This document shows, piece by piece, positions 1 to 9,080 of a DNA stretch of 64,000 nucleotides. The notes beneath the pieces were generated by a model that was not told the DNA's origin, made no database searches, and saw only the letters and a list, made by a program, of their open reading frames with translations. A program made the translations under genes and the position numbers. The DNA is from Lachnotalea glycerini (lineage in GTDB: Bacteria > Bacillota > Clostridia > Lachnospirales > Lachnospiraceae). The number at the start of each line of letters is the position of its first letter. Position 1 is the stretch's first letter. The stretch lies in NCBI RefSeq assembly GCF_003201285.1, contig NZ_QICS01000015.1:1-64000 (forward strand). The letters run 5' to 3'.

Positions 1-66
1 CGAATAAAGAAATAAAAAAAGATAATAATAAAGGAATAAAATCATGTGTTAGATGACATAAAGTTC

Positions 67-95
67 TTGAAAAGAACTAAAAAAAAGGTTATAAT
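67..95 (+). promoter_or_regulatory. Sigma-A promoter of serS
   Basis: TTGAAA at 67-72 and TATAAT at 90-95 are separated by 17 bases, close to the housekeeping consensus. Transcription would start near 102 and run into the T-box leader. Confidence 0.75.
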
Positions 96-101
96 ATAAA
101 A

Positions 102-341
102 AATATAGAGTTAAAATAGTGTCGATGAAAGCAAGAATTTAAAATTTACTTCAGAGAGCCGATGTATGGTGTGAATCGGTGTGAATTTAAATTTATCCAC
201 TTTCGGAGCCGCAAACGAAGAGTTTGAAGGTTGGTATCCTTTATCGTACTAATGAGTGGCAGTATATTTTCTGCAATTTGGGTGGCAACGCGGATTCCTT
301 TCGCCCCATATTTATTTTTATGGTGCGTGAAGGTTTTTTTT
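102..341 (+). promoter_or_regulatory. T-box leader (seryl-tRNA sensing)
   Basis: The conserved T-box element GGGTGGCAACGCGG lies at 280-293. It is followed by a terminator whose arms are CCTTtCGCcCCATA (297-310) and TATGGtGCGtgAAGG (about 319-333), with a run of seven or eight T to 341. T-box leaders bind uncharged tRNA. Pairing of the tRNA end with the T-box stabilises an antiterminator and lets the synthetase gene be read. The AGAGAGCC and TGTGAATC segments at 150-200 look like Stem I. A TCC triplet near 200 in the 3' side of Stem I is a plausible serine specifier, but I could not fold the stem to prove it. The downstream gene is serS, which fits serine sensing. Confidence 0.93.
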
Positions 342-430
342 ATGCCTTGGAATGTAGAATTATGAAGCTCTTACTATGTTTTATTAAAATATGATATAGT
401 AAGCAAACTATGCTGAATATAGGAGGAAAA

Positions 431-1708
431 ATGTTAGATTTAAAGTTTTTGAGAGAAAATCCAGAGGTTGTAAAACAAAATATTAAAAATAAGTTTCAGG
501 ACAGAAAGCTTCCCTTAGTAGATGAAGTGATAGAACTTGATGTAGAAAGCAGAAAGACACAGCAGGAAGCAGATAATTTAAGAGCCAACAGGAAATCTTT
601 ATCAAAAAAAATCGGTGAATTAATGGCTAAGGGCAAAAAAGAGGAAGCTGAAGAAGTAAAGGCTCAGGTTAATGCGAATGCAAACAGACTTGCTGAATTA
701 GAGAGTAAAGAAACTGAATTACTAGAAAAAATTACAAAAATCATGATGGTAATTCCAAATATTATTGACTCAAGTGTACCAATAGGTAAGGACGATTCAG
801 AAAATGTAGAAATTAAAAAATATGGAGAGCCTGTTGTACCAGATTTTGAGGTACCATATCATGCAGAAATAATGGATAATTTCAATGGATTAGATTTAGA
901 CAGTGCAAGAAAGGTTGCGGGAAATGGTTTTTATTATCTAATGGGAGATATCGCCAGATTACATTCAGCCGTAATATCTTATGCCAGAGATTTTATGATT
1001 AATAGAGGCTTTACTTACTGTATTCCTCCTTTTATGATAAGGAGTGATGTTGTTACAGGTGTTATGAGTTTTGAGGAAATGGACGCAATGATGTATAAAA
1101 TTGAAGGTGAAGATTTGTATCTAATTGGTACAAGTGAACATTCAATGATTGGTAAATTTATAGATACTATTATTCCAGAAGAACAATTGCCACATACTTT
1201 GACAAGTTATTCACCTTGCTTTAGGAAAGAAAAAGGAGCCCATGGAATTGAGGAACGTGGTGTTTACAGAATACATCAATTTGAAAAGCAGGAAATGATA
1301 GTTGTATGTAAACCAGAAGATAGTAAAATGTGGTTTGATAAATTATGGCAGAATACAGTAGATTTATTTCGCTCCTTAGACATACCAGTAAGAACCTTGG
1401 AATGCTGTTCTGGAGATTTGGCTGATTTAAAGGTGAAATCAATTGATGTAGAAGCATGGTCACCAAGGCAAAAGAAATATTTTGAAGTTGGGAGCTGCTC
1501 TAATTTAGGTGATGCACAGGCAAGAAGATTAAAAATAAGAGTAGTTGGGGAAGGTGGTAAGTACTTCGCGCATACATTGAATAATACAGTAGTTGCTCCT
1601 CCTAGAATGCTAATTGCTTTTCTAGAAAATAATTTAAATGCTGATGGAAGTGTAAGTATTCCAAAGGCACTTCAACCTTACATGGGTGGCAAAGAATTTA
1701 TAAAATAA
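431..1708 (+). CDS. serS: Seryl-tRNA synthetase
   Basis: Charges tRNA-Ser (and tRNA-Sec where present) with serine in the cytoplasm. The protein is 425 residues, normal for SerRS. The N-terminal 110 residues are the long antiparallel coiled-coil arm that holds the tRNA variable loop. The class II catalytic core follows, with motif 2 around SPCFRKEKGAHG and a C-terminal motif 3 with TLNNTVVAPPRMLIAFLE. The start is placed at ATG 431 (MLDLKFLREN) because AGGAGG lies at 421-426. An upstream in-frame ATG at 410 has no ribosome site and adds residues unlike the family. Expression is controlled by the T-box leader just upstream. Confidence 0.98.
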   Translation: MLDLKFLRENPEVVKQNIKNKFQDRKLPLVDEVIELDVESRKTQQEADNLRANRKSLSKKIGELMAKGKKEEAEEVKAQVNANANRLAELESKETELLEKITKIMMVIPNIIDSSVPIGKDDSENVEIKKYGEPVVPDFEVPYHAEIMDNFNGLDLDSARKVAGNGFYYLMGDIARLHSAVISYARDFMINRGFTYCIPPFMIRSDVVTGVMSFEEMDAMMYKIEGEDLYLIGTSEHSMIGKFIDTIIPEEQLPHTLTSYSPCFRKEKGAHGIEERGVYRIHQFEKQEMIVVCKPEDSKMWFDKLWQNTVDLFRSLDIPVRTLECCSGDLADLKVKSIDVEAWSPRQKKYFEVGSCSNLGDAQARRLKIRVVGEGGKYFAHTLNNTVVAPPRMLIAFLENNLNADGSVSIPKALQPYMGGKEFIK

Positions 1709-1757
1709 AAAATATTCAGTTATCAGTTATTTCCAAGCAACAGGTACTTCTATTGAA

Positions 1758-1788
1758 AAGCCAATTACATATAATATGTGATTGGCTT
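1758..1788 (+). terminator. Probable terminator after serS
   Basis: Arms AAGCCAAT (1758-1765) and ATTGGCTT (1781-1788), extended inward by ACATAT/ATATGT, form a strong hairpin. The downstream T content is poor, so termination may be partial. Confidence 0.5.
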
Positions 1789-1844
1789 ATTGCTATAGTT
1801 CATGTTATACTATAATCTGTAAAATAATATTAAGAAGGTAACAT

Positions 1845-2768
1845 ATGGATAGCACAAAGGATATTGTAAATAAAATTAATGATCAATATAATATGTTAAG
1901 TAAGGGGCAAAAGCGTTTAGCTGCTTATATCATGGATAATTATGACAAAGCCGTATTTTTAACAGCTACAAAGCTAGGTGAAGCTGTTGGGGTTAGCGAA
2001 TCTACGGTTGTTCGTTTTGCAATGAATTTGGGATATAAAGGTTATCCTGAATTTCAAAAATCAATTGAAGAATTGGTTCAGGGTAGGTTAAATAAAATAG
2101 AAAAGATGGAAGTTACCTATGGACATAACAGCCAGTCACAAATTCTCGAAAATGTATTGGCTGCTGACGCAGAAAAGATAAAATATACGCTGGAACATAC
2201 GGATGGGAAAGCCTTTGAGCAAGCTGTTGATACATTGATTAATGCCAGAAAGGTGTATATTATTGGTTTAAGAAGTTGTGCACCATTGGCAAGCTTTCTT
2301 GGGTTTTATTTTAATATGCTTCTTGATAACGTTTTACTGATTAATACAAATAGCACCACTGAAATATTTGAGCAAATGCTGCACATTGATAAAGACGATG
2401 CTATTATAGGAATCAGCTTTCCAAGGTATTCGATGAGAACCTTAAAGGCGCTTGAATTTGCAAATAACAAAAATGCGGCGGTTATCACCTTGACTGATAA
2501 TATTCATGCTCCTATTAACTTATATTCCTCCTGCAATTTAGTCGCTAAAAGTGAAATGGTTTCCATTGTTGACTCGCTTGTAGCTCCTTTAAGTGTCATC
2601 AATGCTCTTGTAGTTGCGATCTGTATGAAGCAAAAAGAAAAGGTAATTACGACACTTGAAGAATTAGAAAGAATTTGGGACGAGTATCAGATTTATAATA
2701 ACGATGAGATGAATTATTTGGATAGTCGTAGTATAGAAGAATTTGGATTGGGTGATAGGAATGAGTAA
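1845..2768 (+). CDS. MurR/RpiR-family transcriptional regulator
   Basis: 307-residue DNA-binding regulator. Residues 1-80 form the RpiR-type helix-turn-helix (LGEAVGVSESTVVRFAMNLG). Residues 120-270 form a SIS domain, which in this family senses a phosphorylated sugar or amino sugar (MurNAc-6-P, ribose-5-P and others). The ligand cannot be told from the sequence. No sugar gene lies next to it. The 3' end overlaps the following flavoprotein gene by 8 bases, so the two are probably translated together. Start ATG 1845 follows AAGAAGG. Confidence 0.9.
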   Translation: MDSTKDIVNKINDQYNMLSKGQKRLAAYIMDNYDKAVFLTATKLGEAVGVSESTVVRFAMNLGYKGYPEFQKSIEELVQGRLNKIEKMEVTYGHNSQSQILENVLAADAEKIKYTLEHTDGKAFEQAVDTLINARKVYIIGLRSCAPLASFLGFYFNMLLDNVLLINTNSTTEIFEQMLHIDKDDAIIGISFPRYSMRTLKALEFANNKNAAVITLTDNIHAPINLYSSCNLVAKSEMVSIVDSLVAPLSVINALVVAICMKQKEKVITTLEELERIWDEYQIYNNDEMNYLDSRSIEEFGLGDRNE

Positions 2769-3987
2769 GGTTTTAATTGTTGGAGGCGGTGCAGCCGGTA
2801 TGTTTGCAGCTATCTTTGCAGCTCGTAATAAAAATAAAGTAATTATATACGAAAGTAATGATAAGCTAGGTAAAAAGCTCTTTATTACAGGAAAAGGAAG
2901 ATGCAATATTACAAATGCTTGTGATATGGAAGTGCTATTTGATAATGTAGTATCAAATCCAAAATTTTTGTATAGTGCATTTTACGGCTATAATAATTAT
3001 GATGTTATTGATTTCTTTGAGGCTTTGGGAGTTAAAACTAAAATTGAAAGAGGAAACAGGGTGTTTCCATACTCAGATCATTCATCTGACGTTATTTCTG
3101 CTTTAACAAAAGAATTGCAAAGATTAGGTGTAGAAATTCATATAAATACGAAAGTTATGAACATTCTGATTGAAAATGGTCAGGCAAAAGGTTTGGAATT
3201 AGAAAATAAAAATGTTGTATATGGAGATCACATTATAATTGCCACAGGTGGTTTATCCTATCCATCAACAGGCTCAACAGGAGACGGATATCGGTTTGCC
3301 AGGTCAGCAGGACATAAGATAACCAAGCTTATGCCATCATTAGCACCGATAAGAGCCTTGGAGAGCTTTGTAAAGGATTTGCAGGGACTTTCATTAAAGA
3401 ATGTAAAGGCGACGATATATGACGGCAGAAAGCAGCTATATAGCGATTTCGGAGAGATGATGTTTACACACTTTGGAGTAAGTGGACCACTGATTTTAAG
3501 TGCCAGTAGTTTGGTAGCAGATAAATTAAAGAATAAGCATTTAACTCTTAATATTGATTTAAAGCCTGCTTTAACAGAGGAACAGCTTGATAACAGAGTA
3601 GTAAGAGAGTTTGAAATATATAAAAATAAGCAATTTAAAAATGCAATTACAAGCTTGTTTCCTGCAAAGCTGATTCCGGTAATGATTGAACTTAGTAAGA
3701 TTAGTCCTGATAAGAAGGTGAATGAAGTTACCAAAGAGGAACGAATTTATTTTGTTAATATTATTAAAAATATGGAACTTACTTTAACTGAACTTTGTGA
3801 TTATAATCAGGCAATTATTACAAAAGGCGGTATTTCGGTCAAAGAAATTAATCCGTCTACGATGGAATCAAGATTGATAAATCATTTATATTTTATTGGT
3901 GAGGTTTTAGATTTAGATGCACTTACAGGAGGTTTTAATTTGCAGATAGCCTGGTCAACTGCTTATGCGGCAGGTATCGGTTTATAA
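2761..3987 (+). CDS. BaiN/HI0933-family FAD-dependent oxidoreductase
   Basis: 408-residue flavoprotein of the HI0933 (YhiN/BaiN/RdsA) family. The Rossmann dinucleotide motif VGGGAAGMFAA is at the N terminus. GKKLFITGKGRCNITNA, typical of the family, follows at about residue 40, and the C-terminal FAD segment GEVLDLDALTGGFNLQIAWSTA is near residue 380. One relative, BaiN, has been linked to bile-acid dehydroxylation, but most members are housekeeping proteins without an assigned substrate, so the reaction here is unknown. The start is ATG 2761 (MSKVLIVGGG). It lies inside the last codons of the RpiR gene, which suggests translational coupling. Confidence 0.9.
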   Translation: MSKVLIVGGGAAGMFAAIFAARNKNKVIIYESNDKLGKKLFITGKGRCNITNACDMEVLFDNVVSNPKFLYSAFYGYNNYDVIDFFEALGVKTKIERGNRVFPYSDHSSDVISALTKELQRLGVEIHINTKVMNILIENGQAKGLELENKNVVYGDHIIIATGGLSYPSTGSTGDGYRFARSAGHKITKLMPSLAPIRALESFVKDLQGLSLKNVKATIYDGRKQLYSDFGEMMFTHFGVSGPLILSASSLVADKLKNKHLTLNIDLKPALTEEQLDNRVVREFEIYKNKQFKNAITSLFPAKLIPVMIELSKISPDKKVNEVTKEERIYFVNIIKNMELTLTELCDYNQAIITKGGISVKEINPSTMESRLINHLYFIGEVLDLDALTGGFNLQIAWSTAYAAGIGL

Positions 3988-4066
3988 ATAAGCAGTTTAT
4001 TTTAGGTTGTAAAGCAGATAAAAAGTTTAAGATTAAAATAAATTAATGATAGAAAGAGGATTTTAC

Positions 4067-4729
4067 ATGAGTTTTAGTATAGCAATAGATGGACCGGCTG
4101 GAGCTGGCAAGAGTACCATTGCAAAGACCTTAGCAAGAAAATTGGGATATATTTATGTTGATACAGGTGCAATGTATCGAGCTATGGCTTTATACATAAT
4201 CAGAGAAAATATAAAGCCGGAGGAATCAGACAAAATTAGCATAGCCAGCAAAAATGCAAATATAACAATAGAGTACCATAAGGGAGAACAGATAGTAATT
4301 TTGAACGGTGAAAATGTAAATCCATTTATTAGATCAGAAGAAGTAGGAAATATGGCATCTGTAAGCTCCGCTAATAAAGAGGTTCGTTTAAAGCTTGTTG
4401 AATTACAAAGACAGTTAGCAGCAAAGGCAGATGTTATTATGGATGGCAGAGACATTGGAACCTATGTTTTGCCTGAGGCTGATATAAAAATATATCTAAC
4501 TGCAAATTCATCAGTTAGGGCAAAAAGAAGATACGAGGAGTTGACTCAAAAGGGTATCCAATGTAATATAGAAGAGATTGAACAAGATATTATAGAAAGA
4601 GACAAAAGGGACAGTAACAGGGAGTTTGCACCTTTAAAGCAAGCAAGAGATGCTGTATTAGTAGATTCTTCCAACATGACAGCAGATGAAGTAATTGATA
4701 CTATTATTAATTTAGTAAAATCTGAATAA
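4067..4729 (+). CDS. cmk: Cytidylate kinase
   Basis: Phosphorylates CMP and dCMP with ATP in pyrimidine nucleotide salvage. It has a P-loop at the N terminus (IDGPAGAGKST), the YVDTGAMYRA nucleoside-binding segment and the DGRDIGTYVLPEA motif near residue 130. The length of 220 residues is normal. ATG 4067 is chosen because AGAGGA precedes it, and the in-frame ATG at 4046 lacks a ribosome site. It begins the cmk-ispH-rpsA block found in many Clostridia. ispH starts 13 bases after its stop. Confidence 0.97.
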   Translation: MSFSIAIDGPAGAGKSTIAKTLARKLGYIYVDTGAMYRAMALYIIRENIKPEESDKISIASKNANITIEYHKGEQIVILNGENVNPFIRSEEVGNMASVSSANKEVRLKLVELQRQLAAKADVIMDGRDIGTYVLPEADIKIYLTANSSVRAKRRYEELTQKGIQCNIEEIEQDIIERDKRDSNREFAPLKQARDAVLVDSSNMTADEVIDTIINLVKSE

Positions 4730-4742
4730 TTTGGAGGTAAGT

Positions 4743-5588
4743 GTGAAAGTAATATTAGCAAAAACAGCAGGGTTTTGCTTTGGAGTAAAGAGAGCAGTTG
4801 AAACCGTATATAAGCAGGTAGGAAAAGGAAATATTTATACGTTTGGTCCCATTATTCATAACGAAGAAGTGGTCAAAGATTTAGAAAATAAAGGGGTTAA
4901 GGTCATCAATTCAGAACAGGAGCTTCTCACAATCAGTGAGGGTACTGTAATTATACGATCGCATGGGGCAACCAAGCAAATATATGATATTTTAGAACAA
5001 AAAGGGGTAAACTATGTTGATGCTACATGTCCATTTGTTAAGAAGATTCATAAAATAGTTAGTGAATACAGTAAGAATGGATATGAAATTGTAATAATCG
5101 GGAATGATTCTCATCCGGAAGTTGAAGGGATAAAGGGATGGTGTAACTCAAAAGTTACGGTTATTGAAAATACGAAAGAAGCTTTGGAATATACGAATAG
5201 GAACAATCAAAAAGTGTGTATTGTGTCACAAACGACATTTAACTACAATAAATTTAAAGATTTAGTTGAAATTATTTCAAAAAAGGGTTATGATATAATT
5301 GTTTTAAATACGATTTGCAGCGCGACTGAAGAAAGACAGACGGAAGCTAGGAGAGTTGCAAGTCAGGTTGAAGCTATGATTGTTATAGGAGATAAGCATA
5401 GTTCCAATACACAAAAGTTATTTGAAATATGTAATGATGAATGTGAAAATACTTACTATATACAGACACTAGATGACTTGGATACGCAGTCCTTGCAGTT
5501 CTTTGGTAGCGTAGGTATTACAGCAGGGGCTTCAACCCCAAATAATATTATTGAGGAGGTTCATTCAAATGTCAGAAATGAGTTTTGA
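4743..5588 (+). CDS. ispH: 4-hydroxy-3-methylbut-2-enyl diphosphate reductase
   Basis: Last step of the non-mevalonate (MEP) isoprenoid pathway: reduces HMBPP to IPP and DMAPP with a [4Fe-4S] cluster. The three expected cluster cysteines are present, in AGFCFGVKRAV (C12), DATCPFV and NTICSAT. The catalytic glutamate and histidine context (HSHPEVEG-like NDSHPEVEG) is also visible. The 281-residue length is typical of a stand-alone IspH. The start is GTG 4743 after GGAGG (4733-4737). The 3' end overlaps the S1 gene by 20 bases in another frame. In many Clostridia the two are fused into one protein, but here they are separate. Confidence 0.96.
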   Translation: MKVILAKTAGFCFGVKRAVETVYKQVGKGNIYTFGPIIHNEEVVKDLENKGVKVINSEQELLTISEGTVIIRSHGATKQIYDILEQKGVNYVDATCPFVKKIHKIVSEYSKNGYEIVIIGNDSHPEVEGIKGWCNSKVTVIENTKEALEYTNRNNQKVCIVSQTTFNYNKFKDLVEIISKKGYDIIVLNTICSATEERQTEARRVASQVEAMIVIGDKHSSNTQKLFEICNDECENTYYIQTLDDLDTQSLQFFGSVGITAGASTPNNIIEEVHSNVRNEF

Positions 5589-6657
5589 AGAAATGCTTGA
5601 AGAATCATTGAAAACAATACGTACAGGGGAGGTAGTTGAAGGCACTGTTATCGATGTCAAAGAAGATGAAATCATCTTAAATATAGGTTATAAATCGGAT
5701 GGAATTATCACTAGAAATGAATATACAAATACCCCAAACGTAGATTTAACAACAGTAGTATCTGTTGGTGATTCTATGGAAGTAAAAGTTTTAAAGGTTA
5801 ATGATGGCGAAGGACAAGTCTTGTTAACTTACAAGAGACTTGCAGCAGAAAAAGGAAATAAAAGATTAGAAGAAGCATTCAATAACAAAGAGGTACTTAA
5901 GGCTAAAGTGGATAAAGTATTAGAAGGTGGATTAAGTATTGTAGTTGATGAAGCAAGAATCTTTATTCCTGCCAGTTTGGTATCAGACAGCTATGAGAAA
6001 AATTTATCAAAATATGCTGGAGAAGAGATTGAATTTGTAATCAGTGAATTCAATCCAAAGAAGAGAAGAATTATTGGTGACCGCAAGCAATTATTGGTTG
6101 CTAAGAAACATGAATTGCAAAAAGAATTATTTGCAAAAATCAATGTTGGTGATGTAGTTGAAGGTACAGTTAAAAATGTAACAGATTTTGGAGCATTTAT
6201 AGATTTAGGCGGAGCAGATGGATTACTTCACATTTCTGAAATGTCTTGGGGTAGAGTTGAAAATCCTAAGAAAGTCTTTAAAATCGGAGATACAGTAAAA
6301 GTTCTTATTAAGGATATCAGCGGAGATAAGATAGCTCTTAGTTTAAAATTTGCAGATACAAATCCATGGATAAGTGCAGCTGACAAATATGCAGTTGGAA
6401 CAATTGTTACAGGTAAGGCTGCAAGGATGACTGATTTTGGAGCATTTATTGAATTAGAACCAGGCGTAGATGCTTTACTTCATGTGTCACAGATATCAAA
6501 AGAACATGTTGAAAAGCCTTCCGATGTTTTAAAAGTAAATCAGGAAATTACGGCTAAGGTTGTAGATTTTAATGCAGAAGAAAAGAAGATAAGTTTAAGT
6601 ATAAAAGCATTAGAGGACAATACAGAAGAAACGACGAAAGAAGCTACGGAAGAATAA
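5569..6657 (+). CDS. rpsA: S1 RNA-binding domain protein (ribosomal protein S1-like)
   Basis: 362 residues holding four S1 OB-fold repeats, at about residues 18-85, 105-170, 190-258 and 275-345. The last two are the best conserved (VTDFGAFIDL, MTDFGAFIEL). This is the short Gram-positive S1 form, shorter than the six-repeat E. coli protein. It probably helps mRNA binding or translation. ATG 5569 is preceded by GAGGAGG (5553-5559), which lies inside the end of ispH, so S1 synthesis is likely coupled to ispH translation. Confidence 0.93.
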   Translation: MSEMSFEEMLEESLKTIRTGEVVEGTVIDVKEDEIILNIGYKSDGIITRNEYTNTPNVDLTTVVSVGDSMEVKVLKVNDGEGQVLLTYKRLAAEKGNKRLEEAFNNKEVLKAKVDKVLEGGLSIVVDEARIFIPASLVSDSYEKNLSKYAGEEIEFVISEFNPKKRRIIGDRKQLLVAKKHELQKELFAKINVGDVVEGTVKNVTDFGAFIDLGGADGLLHISEMSWGRVENPKKVFKIGDTVKVLIKDISGDKIALSLKFADTNPWISAADKYAVGTIVTGKAARMTDFGAFIELEPGVDALLHVSQISKEHVEKPSDVLKVNQEITAKVVDFNAEEKKISLSIKALEDNTEETTKEATEE

Positions 6658-6678
6658 TTTTATATTATGAATAAAGGA

Positions 6679-6716
6679 TAAGGAAAACTTGCTTAGCAAG
6701 CTTTCCTTAATCTTTA
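6679..6716 (+). terminator. Terminator of the cmk-ispH-rpsA block
   Basis: Arms TAAGGAAA (6679-6686) and TTTCCTTA (6702-6709), with an inner CTTGC/GCAAG pair, form a long hairpin followed by ATCTTTAT. Confidence 0.65.
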
Positions 6717-6795
6717 TGTACGCAAGCAACTAATATTTCTAAAGCTGATTGAATGTTAATGTGTAAATACTATAATATAAAAAGGAGTTGTCTAA

Positions 6796-7569
6796 ATGGA
6801 AGGTTATGAAAAATTTAAAGACGACGTCTTCAAACTCACTAAAATTGATTTAGATGCATATAAAGAACGTCAGATGAAAAGAAGAATTGACACATTAATT
6901 ACCAAAAATAATATTAAAACATATGATGATTATGTAAGAACGATAAAAGCAGATGCTAAGATGTTTAATGAATTTGTAAATTATTTAACAATTAATGTAT
7001 CGGAATTTTATAGAAATCCAGAACAATGGGGTTTGCTTGACAAAGAGGTTTTTCCACGGCTGATTGAAATGTATGGTAAAAACCTTAAAATATGGAGTGC
7101 GGCGTGTTCGACGGGTGATGAACCTTATTCTCTGGTTATGGCGTTGTCTAAATTTTTACCACTTAATCAGATAAAGATAATTGCAACAGATATTGACAGT
7201 CAGGTGTTACATAAAGCTCAAGTAGGCTTATATAATGCTAAGAGTGTTGAAAGTGTTCCTAAGGAGTTTTTGAATAAATATTTCACTAAAATAGGGCAAT
7301 CTTATCAGATCGGTGATGAGATTAAACAACGAGTAGAGTTTAAGCAACATAATCTTTTAAAGGATCCATATCCATCTGCCTGCAATCTAATTGTGTGCAG
7401 AAATGTACTTATTTATTTTACAGAGGAAGCTAAGGATGAAATCTATAAGAAATTTCATGATGCATTAGCTAGGGATGGTATTTTATTTATTGGGAGTACA
7501 GAACAAATTATGCAGTATAAGGAATTAGGTTTTGGTAGATATAAATCATTTTTCTATTCGAAGGAATAA
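6796..7569 (+). CDS. cheR: Chemotaxis protein-glutamate methyltransferase CheR
   Basis: 257-residue SAM-dependent methyltransferase that methylates glutamates of chemoreceptors during adaptation. The N-terminal helical CheR domain includes NVSEFYRNPEQWGLL. The catalytic domain has IWSAACSTGDEPYSL for SAM binding, TDID at the end of beta 2, and NLIVCRNVLIYF. The ribosome site AAAGGAG is a good one. It stands alone: no cheA, cheB, cheW or flagellar gene is adjacent. The main chemotaxis operon is therefore elsewhere. A chemoreceptor lies 20 kb away in this window. Confidence 0.95.
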   Translation: MEGYEKFKDDVFKLTKIDLDAYKERQMKRRIDTLITKNNIKTYDDYVRTIKADAKMFNEFVNYLTINVSEFYRNPEQWGLLDKEVFPRLIEMYGKNLKIWSAACSTGDEPYSLVMALSKFLPLNQIKIIATDIDSQVLHKAQVGLYNAKSVESVPKEFLNKYFTKIGQSYQIGDEIKQRVEFKQHNLLKDPYPSACNLIVCRNVLIYFTEEAKDEIYKKFHDALARDGILFIGSTEQIMQYKELGFGRYKSFFYSKE

Positions 7570-7601
7570 ATATTAACGAATTTGTATTATAATAAAATAG
7601 T

Positions 7602-7645
7602 AAGGAGTATACATGATATAGTACAAATGTATACTCCTTTATTTG
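7602..7645. terminator. Bidirectional terminator between cheR and the nuclease gene
   Basis: Perfect 13-base arms AAGGAGTATACAT (7602-7614) and ATGTATACTCCTT (7627-7639), with T-rich flanks on both strands, lie between two convergent genes. Confidence 0.85.
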
Positions 7646-7648
7646 CTT

Positions 7649-8779
7649 TTAAATGCTGACCAAAACATTTAATATATGCAGTACATATTTTTTAAATAAA
7701 ACTTGATTGTTGAGAATTTCATCAGTTAATTCAAAAAAAGTACGTTTATCGTTATAATTTTGACGAAAACAAGGAATAATTATATTTTGCTCCTGCGGAA
7801 GAAAGTGTCCTGATTTTTTAATGTAGCAATTAGACGATTTTGCTTTTATTCGATGTTCTTTATCAACAAATGATGCAATACTTTTGTGAATCGCAATATC
7901 TTCACTTGGAAGATAGTAGTAATCTTTATAATTACTATAAAAGAACTTTAGCTCATCAGAAAACACTTTAATTTTAAGTTTTCCACTATTTTTATTACCT
8001 ATAAAGTAATAGTCTTTATATCCGTAAGAAATTCTTTTAGGAAGCTCTAACTGAAAATTTAAATCTATGTAAAATTCAAATTGTTGTTGTTTATTCATGT
8101 CTGTATATTGCTTTACATGAAAGCCGGCTATAGAAAAAAGACCGTTAAAAAGCGAATGATATGAAAGCATAGGTAATAAACTGAATAGACCAAATATATC
8201 TTCCTTATTATGTAAAAGAAGTATTTGCTTTGCTTCTTCACTAGGGGTAGTTAAGTAATCTGAGTAGATATTGATTAATTGACCACCGTTATATTGGTCT
8301 TCACGTTGGATATCTAAAAAATTCTCTACTGTCTTTTGCTTTAGGTTCTCCAGTTTAAAAAACTTCTTATAAGGAGAAAGAAGTTTATACAAATCAATAC
8401 TTTCTGTTTTTTCAAAAAAATTTGGAAAGTTATAATAGGCAGCTTTTTGCGTAAGATAAGGGATATCAAAACCGTTTCCGTTATAATGTAATACCGCATT
8501 GTAATTTTGCAAAAATTGAAAAAATGATTCAAGAATCGCTGGTTCATCTTGAACAGAATCAGCAAACCATTGTATTAATTTGAAAGTTTCATTTTGATAA
8601 TATATACACCCTATCAAGTAACAAAAAGTATTTCGAGGTGAAAAACCTGTTGTTTCTATATCAAATATTAACACTTCTGAAAGTGTTAATTTATCTTTAC
8701 AAAGAAGTGTTTGAAAAATGAAGTGAAATCCAGTCAAATCTTCATCATTGCTTTGCAAATCATAAGTTCTTATATACAT
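7649..8779 (-). CDS. YprB-like ribonuclease H-fold exonuclease
   Basis: 376-residue protein with a DnaQ-like RNase H fold. The ExoI motif LIFDIETTGFSP (about residues 38-49) supplies the D-x-E metal ligands. VLHYNGNGFDIPYLT is the ExoII motif near residue 95. LLHNKEDIFGL, near residue 190, fits ExoIII. This matches the YprB family of predicted nucleases. The C-terminal 150 residues are less conserved and may bind substrate. Start ATG at 8779 follows GAGGATAG on the minus strand. It is convergent with cheR. Confidence 0.85.
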   Translation of the reverse strand: MYIRTYDLQSNDEDLTGFHFIFQTLLCKDKLTLSEVLIFDIETTGFSPRNTFCYLIGCIYYQNETFKLIQWFADSVQDEPAILESFFQFLQNYNAVLHYNGNGFDIPYLTQKAAYYNFPNFFEKTESIDLYKLLSPYKKFFKLENLKQKTVENFLDIQREDQYNGGQLINIYSDYLTTPSEEAKQILLLHNKEDIFGLFSLLPMLSYHSLFNGLFSIAGFHVKQYTDMNKQQQFEFYIDLNFQLELPKRISYGYKDYYFIGNKNSGKLKIKVFSDELKFFYSNYKDYYYLPSEDIAIHKSIASFVDKEHRIKAKSSNCYIKKSGHFLPQEQNIIIPCFRQNYNDKRTFFELTDEILNNQVLFKKYVLHILNVLVSI

Positions 8780-9080
8780 ATTTCTATCCTCAATTAAACA
8801 TTGAAAGTTACCATCTTATATTAACTAGAAATAAAAAAATATGCAAGTACAATTCGTTTTTTAAATAAAATGAAAATACTTACATTTTAATTTTGATAAA
8901 AATTTCACATATAATATCTATTCTATGTACATTATAAAACACATTAAAATAAAAATAAAGTATAGAATTTGTATGATAAATCTAGTATATTATAAGATAG
9001 AGTAATGCGAAAAACAAATTTTATTGTAAAAAGTTACTACATTACTAAATATTAATATTTACATAGAAAGGTTGGATAAT
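8780..9080. other. AT-rich intergenic region upstream of rnfC
   Basis: Divergent control region of about 300 bases between the nuclease gene and the Rnf operon. The best promoter-like pair for rnf is TTGTAT (8969-8974) and TATAAG (8991-8996), 16 bases apart, which is weak. No conserved RNA leader or clear operator was seen. Confidence 0.35.

Noticed and set aside
64-80. Hairpin AGTTCTT/AAGAACT near the left edge as a terminator
   Set aside because: On the plus strand it is followed by A, not T, and it overlaps the -35 box of the serS promoter.
8893-8915. TTGATA and TATAAT pair upstream of rnfC
   Set aside because: The spacing is only 11 bases, far from the 16-18 needed.
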